NCBI RefSeq assembly: GCF_000472545.1
Contig: NZ_KI421432.1
Coordinates: 1-64,000 of the forward strand
Direction of reading: 5' to 3'
Origin: Burkholderia sp. WSM2232
Lineage (GTDB): Bacteria > Pseudomonadota > Gammaproteobacteria > Burkholderiales > Burkholderiaceae
Length of the DNA: 64,000 bases
Translations under genes and position numbers: made by a program
Part shown: positions 44,196 through 52,151 of the stretch, in pieces
Position numbering within the stretch: the first letter of the stretch is position 1
Layout of the letters: every line of letters begins with the position of its first letter
Notes under the pieces: generated by a model
Databases searched by the model: none
Seen by the model: the letters and a program-made list of their open reading frames with translations, nothing else
What the model was told of the DNA's origin: nothing

Positions 44196-44855
44196 TCACT
44201 CGCGGGGCTTTCCCGCCGCGGCCGTGGAAAGCCGCGGAACGGGCGCGATCTCCACGCGGCGGTTGCGCGCGCGCCCTTGCTCGTCGGCATTCGAACTGAC
44301 CGGCTGGCCGGAGCCGAACGCCGCAGCGAAGACCGACGACACCGGCACGCCCGCGTCGATCAACGCGCGCGTAACGGTCAGCGCCCGCTGCGCGGAGAGT
44401 TCCCAGTTGTCCGCGAAACGACGATTGCCCTCGCGCAAGCGCTGGTCGTCGGTAAAGCCGCTCACCATCAGCATCTCGTCGTTCGCGCGCAGATAGGCGG
44501 ACAACGGGCCGGCGAGACTCTTCAACAGATCGCGCCCTTGCGGCTGCAACTGGTCGGAGTTCAGCGCGAACAGCACGTTGCCGCTAATGCCGATGCGTCC
44601 GTTGACGAGCGTCACGCGGCCGGCCGCGAGCGGGCCCGCCAGCGCCTCTTCGAGTGTCTTGCGGCGTTGCGTTTCCAGCTGACGCTGCTTGACCTCCTGC
44701 TCGAGCTTGTTCGACAGTTCGAGCTGCACGCCGATTACAGCCACCAGAATCAGCATGAACGCGCCGAGCAGCACGGACATCAGATCGCCGAACGCCGCCC
44801 AGATCGGCGTGCCCGGCTCGACGCCGCCGTCGATGTCCTCGCTCATGCCGCTCAT
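44196..44855 (-). CDS. OmpA/MotB-like protein with single transmembrane helix
   Basis: A 219-residue protein: a short cytoplasmic N-terminus, one transmembrane helix (residues 18-42) and a periplasmic OmpA-like peptidoglycan-binding domain (residues 86-205, ending GRARNRRVEI). The helix contains an Asp24 in WAAFGDLMSVLLGAF, the position of the proton-binding Asp in MotB, ExbD-like and ZorB proteins. Its ATG overlaps the DUF802 stop by 4 bp (ATGA). With the MotA/ExbB-like upstream product it probably forms a stator-type ion channel anchored to the cell wall. Confidence 0.85.
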   Translation of the reverse strand: MSGMSEDIDGGVEPGTPIWAAFGDLMSVLLGAFMLILVAVIGVQLELSNKLEQEVKQRQLETQRRKTLEEALAGPLAAGRVTLVNGRIGISGNVLFALNSDQLQPQGRDLLKSLAGPLSAYLRANDEMLMVSGFTDDQRLREGNRRFADNWELSAQRALTVTRALIDAGVPVSSVFAAAFGSGQPVSSNADEQGRARNRRVEIAPVPRLSTAAAGKPRE

Positions 44856-47644
44856 GCCGCCTCGACTCCGTCCACGGTGCGCCGCGCCGCGAGCTGCTGC
44901 AGATCTTCAACAATCTGCTTTTGCGACATCACGCTCAGATCGACCACCTCGCGCGCCTGCGCGACGTAGTACGCAAGCTGTTCGTCACTGCGCGCAAGCG
45001 ACTTGTCGAGCGCCGCTTCGATCCTTTCCAGGTGCGCGACGAGCTTGTCGTTGGATTCGCCGAACGACTGCACGGCCGCGCCGAACGCTTCGCCGAGGCT
45101 CGCCACCTCGACGGCGCCGCCGGTGATCTGCGCGGCAATCGTGCCGATCTTGTCCGCCTCGGCCTCGACCTTCTCCGTGAAGCGGGTGCCGACGCGCTCC
45201 AGCAGATCCGCGGACGTCGCAACCAGCGCGTCCACTGCCACGCGCTGTTCCGTGGATGCATGGTTGACCGCGTCGAGCAGCGTCTCCAGCGTTTCCAGCA
45301 GGCGGCTGCGCTCCTGCAGCATCGCCGTGTCGCGCACCATGCTGTCCGACAGCTTCTGGCGCAATTCGGCGACCACTTCGGCTGCGGCTTTCGGCGCCTC
45401 GGAGGCCGCTTGCACGAGGCCCCCAATCTCAGCGATGGTTGCGCTCGCATGCGCCTGGGTCTGCGCGGAGATGTCGCGCGCGGTCTGCTCGAACGTGTCG
45501 CAGATCTGCTGCTGACGGCTCGCGGTGCGCTCGCCCGCCTGCTGCCACTGGTCGCCGAGCGTCGCCGCGAGCGAATCGAGTTTCGCGGTCCATGCGGCGA
45601 GGCGCGCTTCGTTCTGGTGGCCGGCTTGTTGCCATGTATCGTCAAGCCTGGTTGCGAGCGCGTCGAGCTTCGCGGTCCATGCCGCGAGGCGTGCTTCGTT
45701 TTGCTCGCCGGATTGTTGCAGTGTTTGTCCAAGCGTGGTCGAGAGCGAATCGAGTTCCGCGGTCCATGCTGCGAGGCGCGCTTCATTCTGCTCGCCGGAT
45801 TGTTGCCATTTCTCGCCAAGCGAAGTCGCGAGCGAGTCGAGCTTCGCCGTCCATGCTGCGAGGCGTGCTTCGTTCTGCTCGCCCGCCTCGCGCCATGTCT
45901 TGCCCAGCGAAGTCGCGAGAGCGTCGAGCTGCGCAGTCCATGCTGCGAGGCGTGCCTCGTTAAGCTCGCCGGTTTCTTGCCATGTATCGCCGAGCCTGGT
46001 TGCGAGCGAATCGAGCTTCGCGGTCCACGCCGCGAGACGCGCTTCGTTTTGCTCGCCGGATTGCCGCAGTGTTTCTCCAAGCGTGGTCGATAGCGAATCG
46101 AGTTGTGCGGTCCATGCCGCGAGCCGCGCTTCGTTCTGCTCGCCGGCTTGGTGCCATGTCTCGCCAAGCGAAGTCGCGAGCGCGTCGAGCTTCGCTGTCC
46201 ATGCCGCAAGCCGTGCTTCGTTCTGCTCGCCAGCCTGCTGCCACTCGTTGCCGAGCGTGGCCACCATCGTGTCCAGCTTCGTGGACCACGCCGCGAGGCG
46301 CTCTTCGTCGCGCGACGCCATCACCGTCTGCATGTCCGCATGCGACTCGCCGACGGCGCGCAGCAACGACGCCGAATGCTGCTCGAAGGTCGCCGCGGCC
46401 GCAGCCAACGCCTGCTCGTGCCGCGCCGCCATTGTCTCGCCTGTCTGCTGCTGCTGCGCCAGCGCCGCCGTCCAGGCCTCGGAGACCTGCCCCGCCGCAG
46501 CTTCGAGGCGCGTGGACACGCCGCTCACCAGTGCGCCCGAACGCTCGTCGAAAGTCTGCGCGAAGCCCTCCAGCGACGCGCGCAGTTGCCGCGTCATGTC
46601 CTCGTTCGAACGCTGCTGGCCGGCGAGCGCCTCGTTCCAGATGCCGGCGACCTTGGCCGTAGCCGACTCGAATCCGCTCGACAAACCGTCCAGTTGCCGC
46701 TGCACCGCCTGCGAAACGTTCGCCTGCAAGGCCGCACTCTCGCGCGCGAGGCCGGCCATGGTTGCCTGCATCACAGGCTCGAGCGCTTCGCCGGCGGCGC
46801 GCGTGCTGTCGGCGACGCTTTGCTTCAACGACTGTTCGACGGACGCCGCGAGCCGTGCATAAGCAACCTGCGCCTTGCTGTGAAATGCTTCCTGGCTTGC
46901 CAGTTGACGCTCGTTGAACACAAGGCTGTGCTGCTCCATTGCGGCCATCATGGTTTGCAGACGGTCGACGAGCGTCGGCATCAGCTCCGCTTGCCGCTGC
47001 AAAAGGCGCAAGCTCTCGTCGCGCTGATGTGCCTGCGAATAGATGCGCAAAGTGGTCGCGCTAGTCGCGTCGAGCCGCTGCGCAGCCTCAAGCCGATCGC
47101 GGCGGCACAGCGCGGACAGCAGACCGAGCATTGCCGAACTCGCGACGCCCGCAATGGAAGTGCCGAACGCAAAACCCAGACCCTTGACCGGCGCGGCGAG
47201 TGAAGCGCGAATCGCAGCCAGATCGGTCGCGCTGTCGAGCGCGAGGCCCGTGCCGCGCAACGTCACAACCATGCCGAGCAGCGTGCCGAGCATGCCGAGC
47301 AGCACCAGCAAACCGACCAGATACGGGGTGAGCGCCGGACCCGGCAACGCAACCCGCTCGCCCTCGATACGCAGTCGCGCCGCATTGCGCAAGCTCGGAT
47401 GCAACTGCGCGAGCCACGCGTCAAGCCGCGGCGGCGGCTCGGACAGGCCGTCGAGCGCGCGTGCGAGCGTGGCCGTGGCCGCGCCGTAGCGCCGCAATTC
47501 GAGCGCGCCCGCCAGATAAAACGCGCCGATCAGCAGCGTGACGGCCAGCGCGAGCCAGTTGGAACCGACATAGCCGACGGCAATGCCGCACACCGCGGCG
47601 AGACCTGCCGCGAACACAACGAGATCAATACGATATCTGGACAT
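44852..47644 (-). CDS. DUF802 protein: MotA/ExbB-like channel with long repeat tail
   Basis: A 930-residue protein from ATG 47644 (10 bp after the DUF3348 stop). Two helices lie at residues 7-27 and 29-49, and two more at 105-128 and 155-179. The second pair contains the MotA/TolQ/ExbB-type signature LLGMLGTLLGMVVTLRGTG and GFAFGTSIAGVASSAMLGLL. From residue 190 to the end the protein is a long helical, Ala/Gln/Glu-rich cytoplasmic tail, including nine 29-residue repeats (447-707), with a DUF802-type C-terminus. It is coupled to the MotB-like gene. I infer a stator-like ion channel whose tail senses or transmits something in the cytoplasm, comparable in plan with ZorA. Confidence 0.82.
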   Translation of the reverse strand: MSRYRIDLVVFAAGLAAVCGIAVGYVGSNWLALAVTLLIGAFYLAGALELRRYGAATATLARALDGLSEPPPRLDAWLAQLHPSLRNAARLRIEGERVALPGPALTPYLVGLLVLLGMLGTLLGMVVTLRGTGLALDSATDLAAIRASLAAPVKGLGFAFGTSIAGVASSAMLGLLSALCRRDRLEAAQRLDATSATTLRIYSQAHQRDESLRLLQRQAELMPTLVDRLQTMMAAMEQHSLVFNERQLASQEAFHSKAQVAYARLAASVEQSLKQSVADSTRAAGEALEPVMQATMAGLARESAALQANVSQAVQRQLDGLSSGFESATAKVAGIWNEALAGQQRSNEDMTRQLRASLEGFAQTFDERSGALVSGVSTRLEAAAGQVSEAWTAALAQQQQTGETMAARHEQALAAAAATFEQHSASLLRAVGESHADMQTVMASRDEERLAAWSTKLDTMVATLGNEWQQAGEQNEARLAAWTAKLDALATSLGETWHQAGEQNEARLAAWTAQLDSLSTTLGETLRQSGEQNEARLAAWTAKLDSLATRLGDTWQETGELNEARLAAWTAQLDALATSLGKTWREAGEQNEARLAAWTAKLDSLATSLGEKWQQSGEQNEARLAAWTAELDSLSTTLGQTLQQSGEQNEARLAAWTAKLDALATRLDDTWQQAGHQNEARLAAWTAKLDSLAATLGDQWQQAGERTASRQQQICDTFEQTARDISAQTQAHASATIAEIGGLVQAASEAPKAAAEVVAELRQKLSDSMVRDTAMLQERSRLLETLETLLDAVNHASTEQRVAVDALVATSADLLERVGTRFTEKVEAEADKIGTIAAQITGGAVEVASLGEAFGAAVQSFGESNDKLVAHLERIEAALDKSLARSDEQLAYYVAQAREVVDLSVMSQKQIVEDLQQLAARRTVDGVEAA
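45524..46306. repeat. nine exact-length 87-bp coding repeats in the DUF802 gene
   Basis: 783 bp equals nine units of 87 bp, each encoding 29 residues starting EARLAAWTA(K/Q/E)LD and ending near GEQN. No unit differs in length. Units 3 and 7, and 4 and 8, are most alike, which suggests a four-unit (348-bp) higher-order duplication. The repeats keep frame, so copy-number change would lengthen or shorten the tail. Confidence 0.93.
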
Positions 47645-47654
47645 AGTGTCCCAG

Positions 47655-48383
47655 TTAGCGAGCACGAAGGGCAGCGAGCAACCCTTCGACCGGTTGTAAA
47701 CGAACATCCAGCTCGGCAAGCAACACGCTTCGCATGTCCTTGCGGAACAGGTCGAGCCACGCGCCGGGCACACCGGGCGCGCCCGGAGTCGGCGGCTGCG
47801 CGGCCTCCGCCTGCTGCCCCGCGTCGCGCAGCCGCTCGAAGTGTCCGGCGAGCAGCACCGGCAGACTAGCCAGCAGGCTGCGCTCGCGTTCGGCGAGCGC
47901 ACGCTCCATTACGGCGTCCAGCACCGCAAGGCGGCCCATCGCGGGCGTCCTCGCGGCGAGCAGCGCGCGCAGCCGGCCGCGCAGGTTGCCGACACCCGTT
48001 TCCATCGATTGCTGCATGGCCTGGTAGCGCTGGCGAAACAGTGCGTAGTCCACGGGCGCGGCGGGCGCAGCGACGTGCGCGGAACCGCGGCGCCTCGCGG
48101 TCACGAACGCGCTGTCGCCGCTAATCGTGTGGACGAGCGAGGTCCGAATGCGCGCGCATTCCGCTTCTTCCGCGCTGCCGAAGGTCCGCGCACCCGCCGG
48201 CACGGCGGGCGGCGCGCCAGTCAGCGCCGAGGACAGCGCGATCGCGTCCGTCCAGCCGAGCCACTGGCTCAGCCGGTCCGATAGCGATTGCCGCGGTTCG
48301 GGAACGTCGACTTGCGCGAAACGCGCCAGCAGGCGAACGAGCTCGGGGCCGCTGAGTGCTGTGCGTTGGGGGGCTTGCAACAT
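47655..48383 (-). CDS. DUF3348-like protein, first gene of the motor-like operon
   Basis: A 242-residue soluble, mostly helical protein. It begins with LSGPELVRLLARFAQVDVPEPRQSLSDRLSQWLGW, which is the recognisable DUF3348 N-terminus, and continues with a Cys-Arg-Ile segment and several charged helices. There is no signal peptide. It heads the operon DUF3348-DUF802-OmpA/MotB-DUF2894; the gap to DUF802 is 10 bp. Function is unknown. Confidence 0.75.
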   Translation of the reverse strand: MLQAPQRTALSGPELVRLLARFAQVDVPEPRQSLSDRLSQWLGWTDAIALSSALTGAPPAVPAGARTFGSAEEAECARIRTSLVHTISGDSAFVTARRRGSAHVAAPAAPVDYALFRQRYQAMQQSMETGVGNLRGRLRALLAARTPAMGRLAVLDAVMERALAERERSLLASLPVLLAGHFERLRDAGQQAEAAQPPTPGAPGVPGAWLDLFRKDMRSVLLAELDVRLQPVEGLLAALRAR

Positions 48384-48558
48384 ACCGCCGGATGCAAAAA
48401 AGTCAGCAGTTTACACGCTGATGCCCGCAACGGCTTCGGTCCCTATAAGAACGTCGCGCGACGCGGACATCCTGGCGTCTGTGAATGGACGTTTTGTGCG
48501 ACACCTGCCAGTGGTCACAGCCGCGCGCTCCGTGCTGCCGCCACCCATGTCCATCCGC

Positions 48559-49206
48559 TCAGATCGCCCCGCGCGGCCGCGGCGGGTCCGTATCGACGCA
48601 GCACACGAGCGCATCGGCATCTTCATCGCCCACGCTCAGGTAGATATGCCCAACCGAGCTGTCGAAATAGAGACTGTCGCCCGGCATCAGCCTGAACGAC
48701 TTGCCGTTCTCGAAGCGCAATTCGAGCTCGCCTGCGAGCAGAAACACGAACTCCTCGCCCGAATGCCGGATGTACTCGGGGAAATCCGCCACGGCGCGCG
48801 CGTGAATGTGCGCGCGCATCGGCATCATGCGCTTGCCGGTCAGATTGTTGGCGAGCATGCCGTACTCGTAGTTCGGCGTGTCGTACACGTGCTGCTTGCC
48901 CGCCGCGGTGAACGACGGCTTCATCGCGCCCGCGGCGGGCTTGCGACGCCGGCCGAAGATCGCATCGAACTCCAGCTCGAGCGAATGCGCGAGCGCCGCG
49001 AACTTGTCGTAGGTGAGCGCGATGTCGCCGCGCTCGGCCTTCGAGATCGTCGAAACGGCAATGCCCGAGCGCTCCGACAGTTCGGCGAGCGTCAGTCCGC
49101 GCGCCTTGCGCGCCTGTCGCAAATGCCCGCCCACCAGCTTGTGATCCAGCGCAGGCGGTGCTTCGCGCGCGGGCGACTTGGGTTTTTCCACTACGGCTTT
49201 GGCCAT
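48559..49206 (-). CDS. XRE-cupin transcriptional regulator
   Basis: A 215-residue regulator with an XRE helix-turn-helix (residues 27-85, LRQARKARGLTLAELSERSG and STISKAERG) and a C-terminal cupin domain (residues 125-205, RHSGEEFVFLLAGELEL and MPGDSLYFDSSVGH) that binds an effector. This architecture is that of PuuR-type repressors. It diverges from the MFS-amidase-oxidase operon, and the 104-bp intergenic region has two matching boxes. I infer it represses both directions until the substrate is present. Confidence 0.86.
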   Translation of the reverse strand: MAKAVVEKPKSPAREAPPALDHKLVGGHLRQARKARGLTLAELSERSGIAVSTISKAERGDIALTYDKFAALAHSLELEFDAIFGRRRKPAAGAMKPSFTAAGKQHVYDTPNYEYGMLANNLTGKRMMPMRAHIHARAVADFPEYIRHSGEEFVFLLAGELELRFENGKSFRLMPGDSLYFDSSVGHIYLSVGDEDADALVCCVDTDPPRPRGAI

Positions 49207-49233
49207 CTCGACTCATTCCATTTGCCAGAAAAT

Positions 49234-49274
49234 TTCTCATATGCGAGAAATTATTTTTTTCTCGTATATGATAA
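49234..49274. promoter_or_regulatory. paired 16-bp operator boxes between XRE-cupin regulator and MFS gene
   Basis: Box 1 (49234-49249) TTCTCATATGCGAGAA is itself nearly palindromic. Box 2 (49259-49274) TTCTCGTATATGATAA matches the reverse complement of box 1 at 14 of 16 positions. They are separated by 9 bp of AT-rich DNA. Box 2 overlaps a possible -10 TATGAT (49267-49272) of the MFS operon, so repressor binding would block transcription. Confidence 0.7.
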
Positions 49275-49310
49275 CTCACGTCGATTCCACCATTCTGTGG
49301 GGGCCGTACC

Positions 49311-50597
49311 GTGTCTACCCTTGCGCTCAGTAAGTCTGGCTTGACCAGAACCCGCGTCATCACTGCCACGACCATCGGCACGGCGCTCGAATTCTACGAT
49401 TTCACGATCTATAGCTTCTTCGCCATCCAGATCGGGCAGTTGTTCTTTCCGGGCGAGTCTTCCGTCAATCAGTTCCTGCTGTCCATTGGCGTGTTCGGCG
49501 TGGGCTTCGTCGTGCGGCCGCTGGGCGGCGTGGTGATCGGCGCCTACGCGGACCGCGCGGGCCGCAAGAACGCGATGGTTCTCACCATCATGCTGATGGC
49601 GCTCAGTTGCGCGATGATCGCCTGTGCGCCGGCCTACGCGGTCGCGGGACTTGTCGCGCCGCTGATCGTGCTTCTCGCGCGTCTGATCCAGGGTTTCGCG
49701 GCGGGCGGCGAGTTCGGGCCGGGCACGACGCTGCTGGTCGAATACGCGACCGACAATACGCGCGCCTTCTTCGCGAGCTGGAATTTCGCGGCTACCGCAG
49801 CGGGCCTCGTGCTCGGCGCGCTGGTCGCGACTCTCGTCAACGTCTCGTTGCCGAAGCAGGCCGTGCTCGAGTGGGGCTGGCGCATTCCGTTCGTGCTCGG
49901 CATCGTCGCCGCGCCGGCAGGCATGCTGATCCGCCGGCGCCTCGAAGAAACGCTCAACTCGCGCGAGCCTCACGAAGCGGCGCCGCGCGGCGCGCTGAGG
50001 GCCGCGCTAACCACTCATCTGAAGCTGACCATTCTCGGCACCTTCGCCGAATTGGGCGGCTCCGTGTCCGTGTACATCACCGCGTTTTTTCTACCGAGCC
50101 ACGCGGTGCGTGTGCTGCATCTTTCGTCGACGTCGGCGGTCATCTCGGGTGTCGTCAGTTCGCTTGCGCTGTTCGTCGCGGCGCCGCTTGCCGGTATGCT
50201 GGCCGATCGCTACACCCGCAAGCGCGTACTGGTGATCTCGCGCGTCGCGATGCTGTTGCTCGTGTATCCGGCATTCGCATTCCTGAGCGCACATCCGTCG
50301 ATGACCGCGCTTTGCATCGTCTCCGCGCTGCTCGCCGTGTTCGTCTCAGGGCAGATCGTGCCAGTGCTGGTGATGATTCCAGAACTATTCCCGAAGCATG
50401 TGCGTGCAACAGGAATCGCGTTGACCTATGTGGTCAGCGCATCGTTTTTCGGCGGTTTTTCGCCGTTTATTGCAAGCTGGCTGGTGGCGCGCACCGGCAA
50501 TCTGCTTGCGCCGGCCTGGTATGTCGCCGCCGCGTGCGCAATTTCACTGGTGCCGCTAATCTGGCTGAAGGACCGGACAGGCGAAGCACTTGCATAA
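49311..50597 (+). CDS. MFS transporter, metabolite:H+ symporter (MHS) family
   Basis: A 428-residue, 12-helix major facilitator protein starting at GTG 49311 (GGGGG site). MHS-family blocks are ALEFYDFTIYSFFA, GVGFVVRPLGGVVIGAYADRAGRKNAM, LIQGFAAGGEFGPGTTLLVEY and PFVLGIVAAPAGMLIRRRLEET. It probably imports an organic acid or amide. It heads an operon with an amidase (12 bp gap) and an FAD amino-acid oxidase, so the imported compound is likely an amide that gives an amino acid after hydrolysis. Confidence 0.85.
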   Translation: MSTLALSKSGLTRTRVITATTIGTALEFYDFTIYSFFAIQIGQLFFPGESSVNQFLLSIGVFGVGFVVRPLGGVVIGAYADRAGRKNAMVLTIMLMALSCAMIACAPAYAVAGLVAPLIVLLARLIQGFAAGGEFGPGTTLLVEYATDNTRAFFASWNFAATAAGLVLGALVATLVNVSLPKQAVLEWGWRIPFVLGIVAAPAGMLIRRRLEETLNSREPHEAAPRGALRAALTTHLKLTILGTFAELGGSVSVYITAFFLPSHAVRVLHLSSTSAVISGVVSSLALFVAAPLAGMLADRYTRKRVLVISRVAMLLLVYPAFAFLSAHPSMTALCIVSALLAVFVSGQIVPVLVMIPELFPKHVRATGIALTYVVSASFFGGFSPFIASWLVARTGNLLAPAWYVAAACAISLVPLIWLKDRTGEALA

Positions 50598-50609
50598 GGA
50601 GACGCAACG

Positions 50610-52148
50610 ATGCAGGACAACGTGAATCAGGACGACGGATTGCCGAGCCGCAGCGCAGTCGAACTGCGCCGCATGATCGGCACGAAAGAAATCTCGCCCG
50701 TCGAACTGCTCGATGCGTGCATCGCGCGCATCGAGGCCGTGAATCCGGCGGTCAACGCAATTACCGCAACTGATTTTCCAGGCGCGCGAGCCGCGGCGAA
50801 ACGCGCCGAGAAACAGGTGCTCGACGGCGAGCCGTTGGGTCTCCTGCATGGCCTGCCACTCGGTGTAAAAGACCTGGAAAATACCGCCGGACTCCTGACT
50901 ACTTATGGTTCGCCCATGTCGCGCGGCAACCTTCCCACCCAGGACGTGGTGCTTGTCGAGCGCCTGCGTGCCGCCGGGGCGATCGTCACCGCCAAGACCA
51001 ACGTGCCGGAACTGGGCGCGGGAGCCAACACGCGCAATCCGGTATGGGGCGCAACCGGCAATCCGTTCAATCCAGCTTTGAATGCGGGTGGCTCGTCCGG
51101 AGGTTCCGCGGCGGCGCTTGCCTGCGACATGCTGCCTGTATGCACCGGCTCGGACACGGGTGGCTCGCTGCGCATTCCCGCTTCCAAATGCGGCGTGGTG
51201 GGCTTTCGTCCGACGCCGGGGCTCGTGCCGAATTCGCGCAAGCTGGTGGGCTGGTCGCCGATCTCCGTGGTCGGTCCAATGGGTCGCACGGTTGCCGACG
51301 CATGCCTGCAACTCGCCGCGACCGCGGGCATCTCGTCAGGCGATCCACTCAGTTTTGCCGTCGATCCGCTCGGCTTTGCGGTGCCCGCCGACATCGACCT
51401 CGGCACTCTGCGAGTGGGTTGGACAGAAGACTTCGGCAGCTGCGACGTGGATGCGTCGATTCGCACTGTGTTTCGCGAGCGCATCGCGCTGATCGCGCCG
51501 TTTTTCCGCTCATGCGAGGAGGTGCACTTCGATCTGGGCGACGTGCACCGCTGCTTCGACGTGATTCGCGCAGAGAGTTTCGTCGCCGGTCTGCACAACG
51601 CCTACACCCGCGACCCGAATCAGCTCGGCCCCAACACGCGTGCCAACTACGAGCTCGGCGCGAGCATGAGCCTCGCGGACAGCGCCTGGGCGCAAGCGGA
51701 GCAAACGCGCATCTTCAAACGCTTCCAGGCCGCGTTCCAGCAGTACGACGTGATTTTCTCGCCGACCACGCCGGTGTCGCCGTTTCCATGGCAACAGCTC
51801 TACGCCGCGCAAATCGACGGGCGCGAGCAGGACAACTATTACCGCTGGCTCGCGCTCACCTATGTGGTCACGCTCACTACGCACCCGGCCGTGTCACTGC
51901 CATGCGGTCTCGATCACGCGGGCATGCCGTTCGGCTTGCAGATCGTCGGGCCGTTTCATGGCGATCGCAAGACCCTGGCGGTCGCGCACGCGCTGGAGCA
52001 GATCTTTGCGCAATCGCCCGTGCTGCGGCGTCCGCGACCCGATCTGTCGAAGCTCACGAGGCCGGATGCGTCGTTGAAATCCATCGTGACCTCGCCTCCT
52101 CTTTTCACCGACTCCAGCGCCAGCAGCGCGGGCCTTTCCGCGGTCTAA
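50610..52148 (+). CDS. amidase-signature family amidase
   Basis: A 512-residue amidase-signature enzyme. The Ser-cisSer-Lys triad is visible: Lys in LPLGVKDLENTAG, the first Ser in the AGGSSGGSAAALA block and the nucleophile Ser in GSDTGGSLRIPASKCG. The C-terminal 20 residues are Ser-rich. It hydrolyses an amide bond of an unknown substrate. It is followed after 3 bp by a DadA-like oxidase gene. Confidence 0.88.
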   Translation: MQDNVNQDDGLPSRSAVELRRMIGTKEISPVELLDACIARIEAVNPAVNAITATDFPGARAAAKRAEKQVLDGEPLGLLHGLPLGVKDLENTAGLLTTYGSPMSRGNLPTQDVVLVERLRAAGAIVTAKTNVPELGAGANTRNPVWGATGNPFNPALNAGGSSGGSAAALACDMLPVCTGSDTGGSLRIPASKCGVVGFRPTPGLVPNSRKLVGWSPISVVGPMGRTVADACLQLAATAGISSGDPLSFAVDPLGFAVPADIDLGTLRVGWTEDFGSCDVDASIRTVFRERIALIAPFFRSCEEVHFDLGDVHRCFDVIRAESFVAGLHNAYTRDPNQLGPNTRANYELGASMSLADSAWAQAEQTRIFKRFQAAFQQYDVIFSPTTPVSPFPWQQLYAAQIDGREQDNYYRWLALTYVVTLTTHPAVSLPCGLDHAGMPFGLQIVGPFHGDRKTLAVAHALEQIFAQSPVLRRPRPDLSKLTRPDASLKSIVTSPPLFTDSSASSAGLSAV

Positions 52149-52151
52149 CCG

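Noticed and set aside
45524..46306. Regular repeats resembling a CRISPR-like array
   Set aside because: Units are contiguous 87-bp coding repeats without spacers, in frame with the DUF802 protein.
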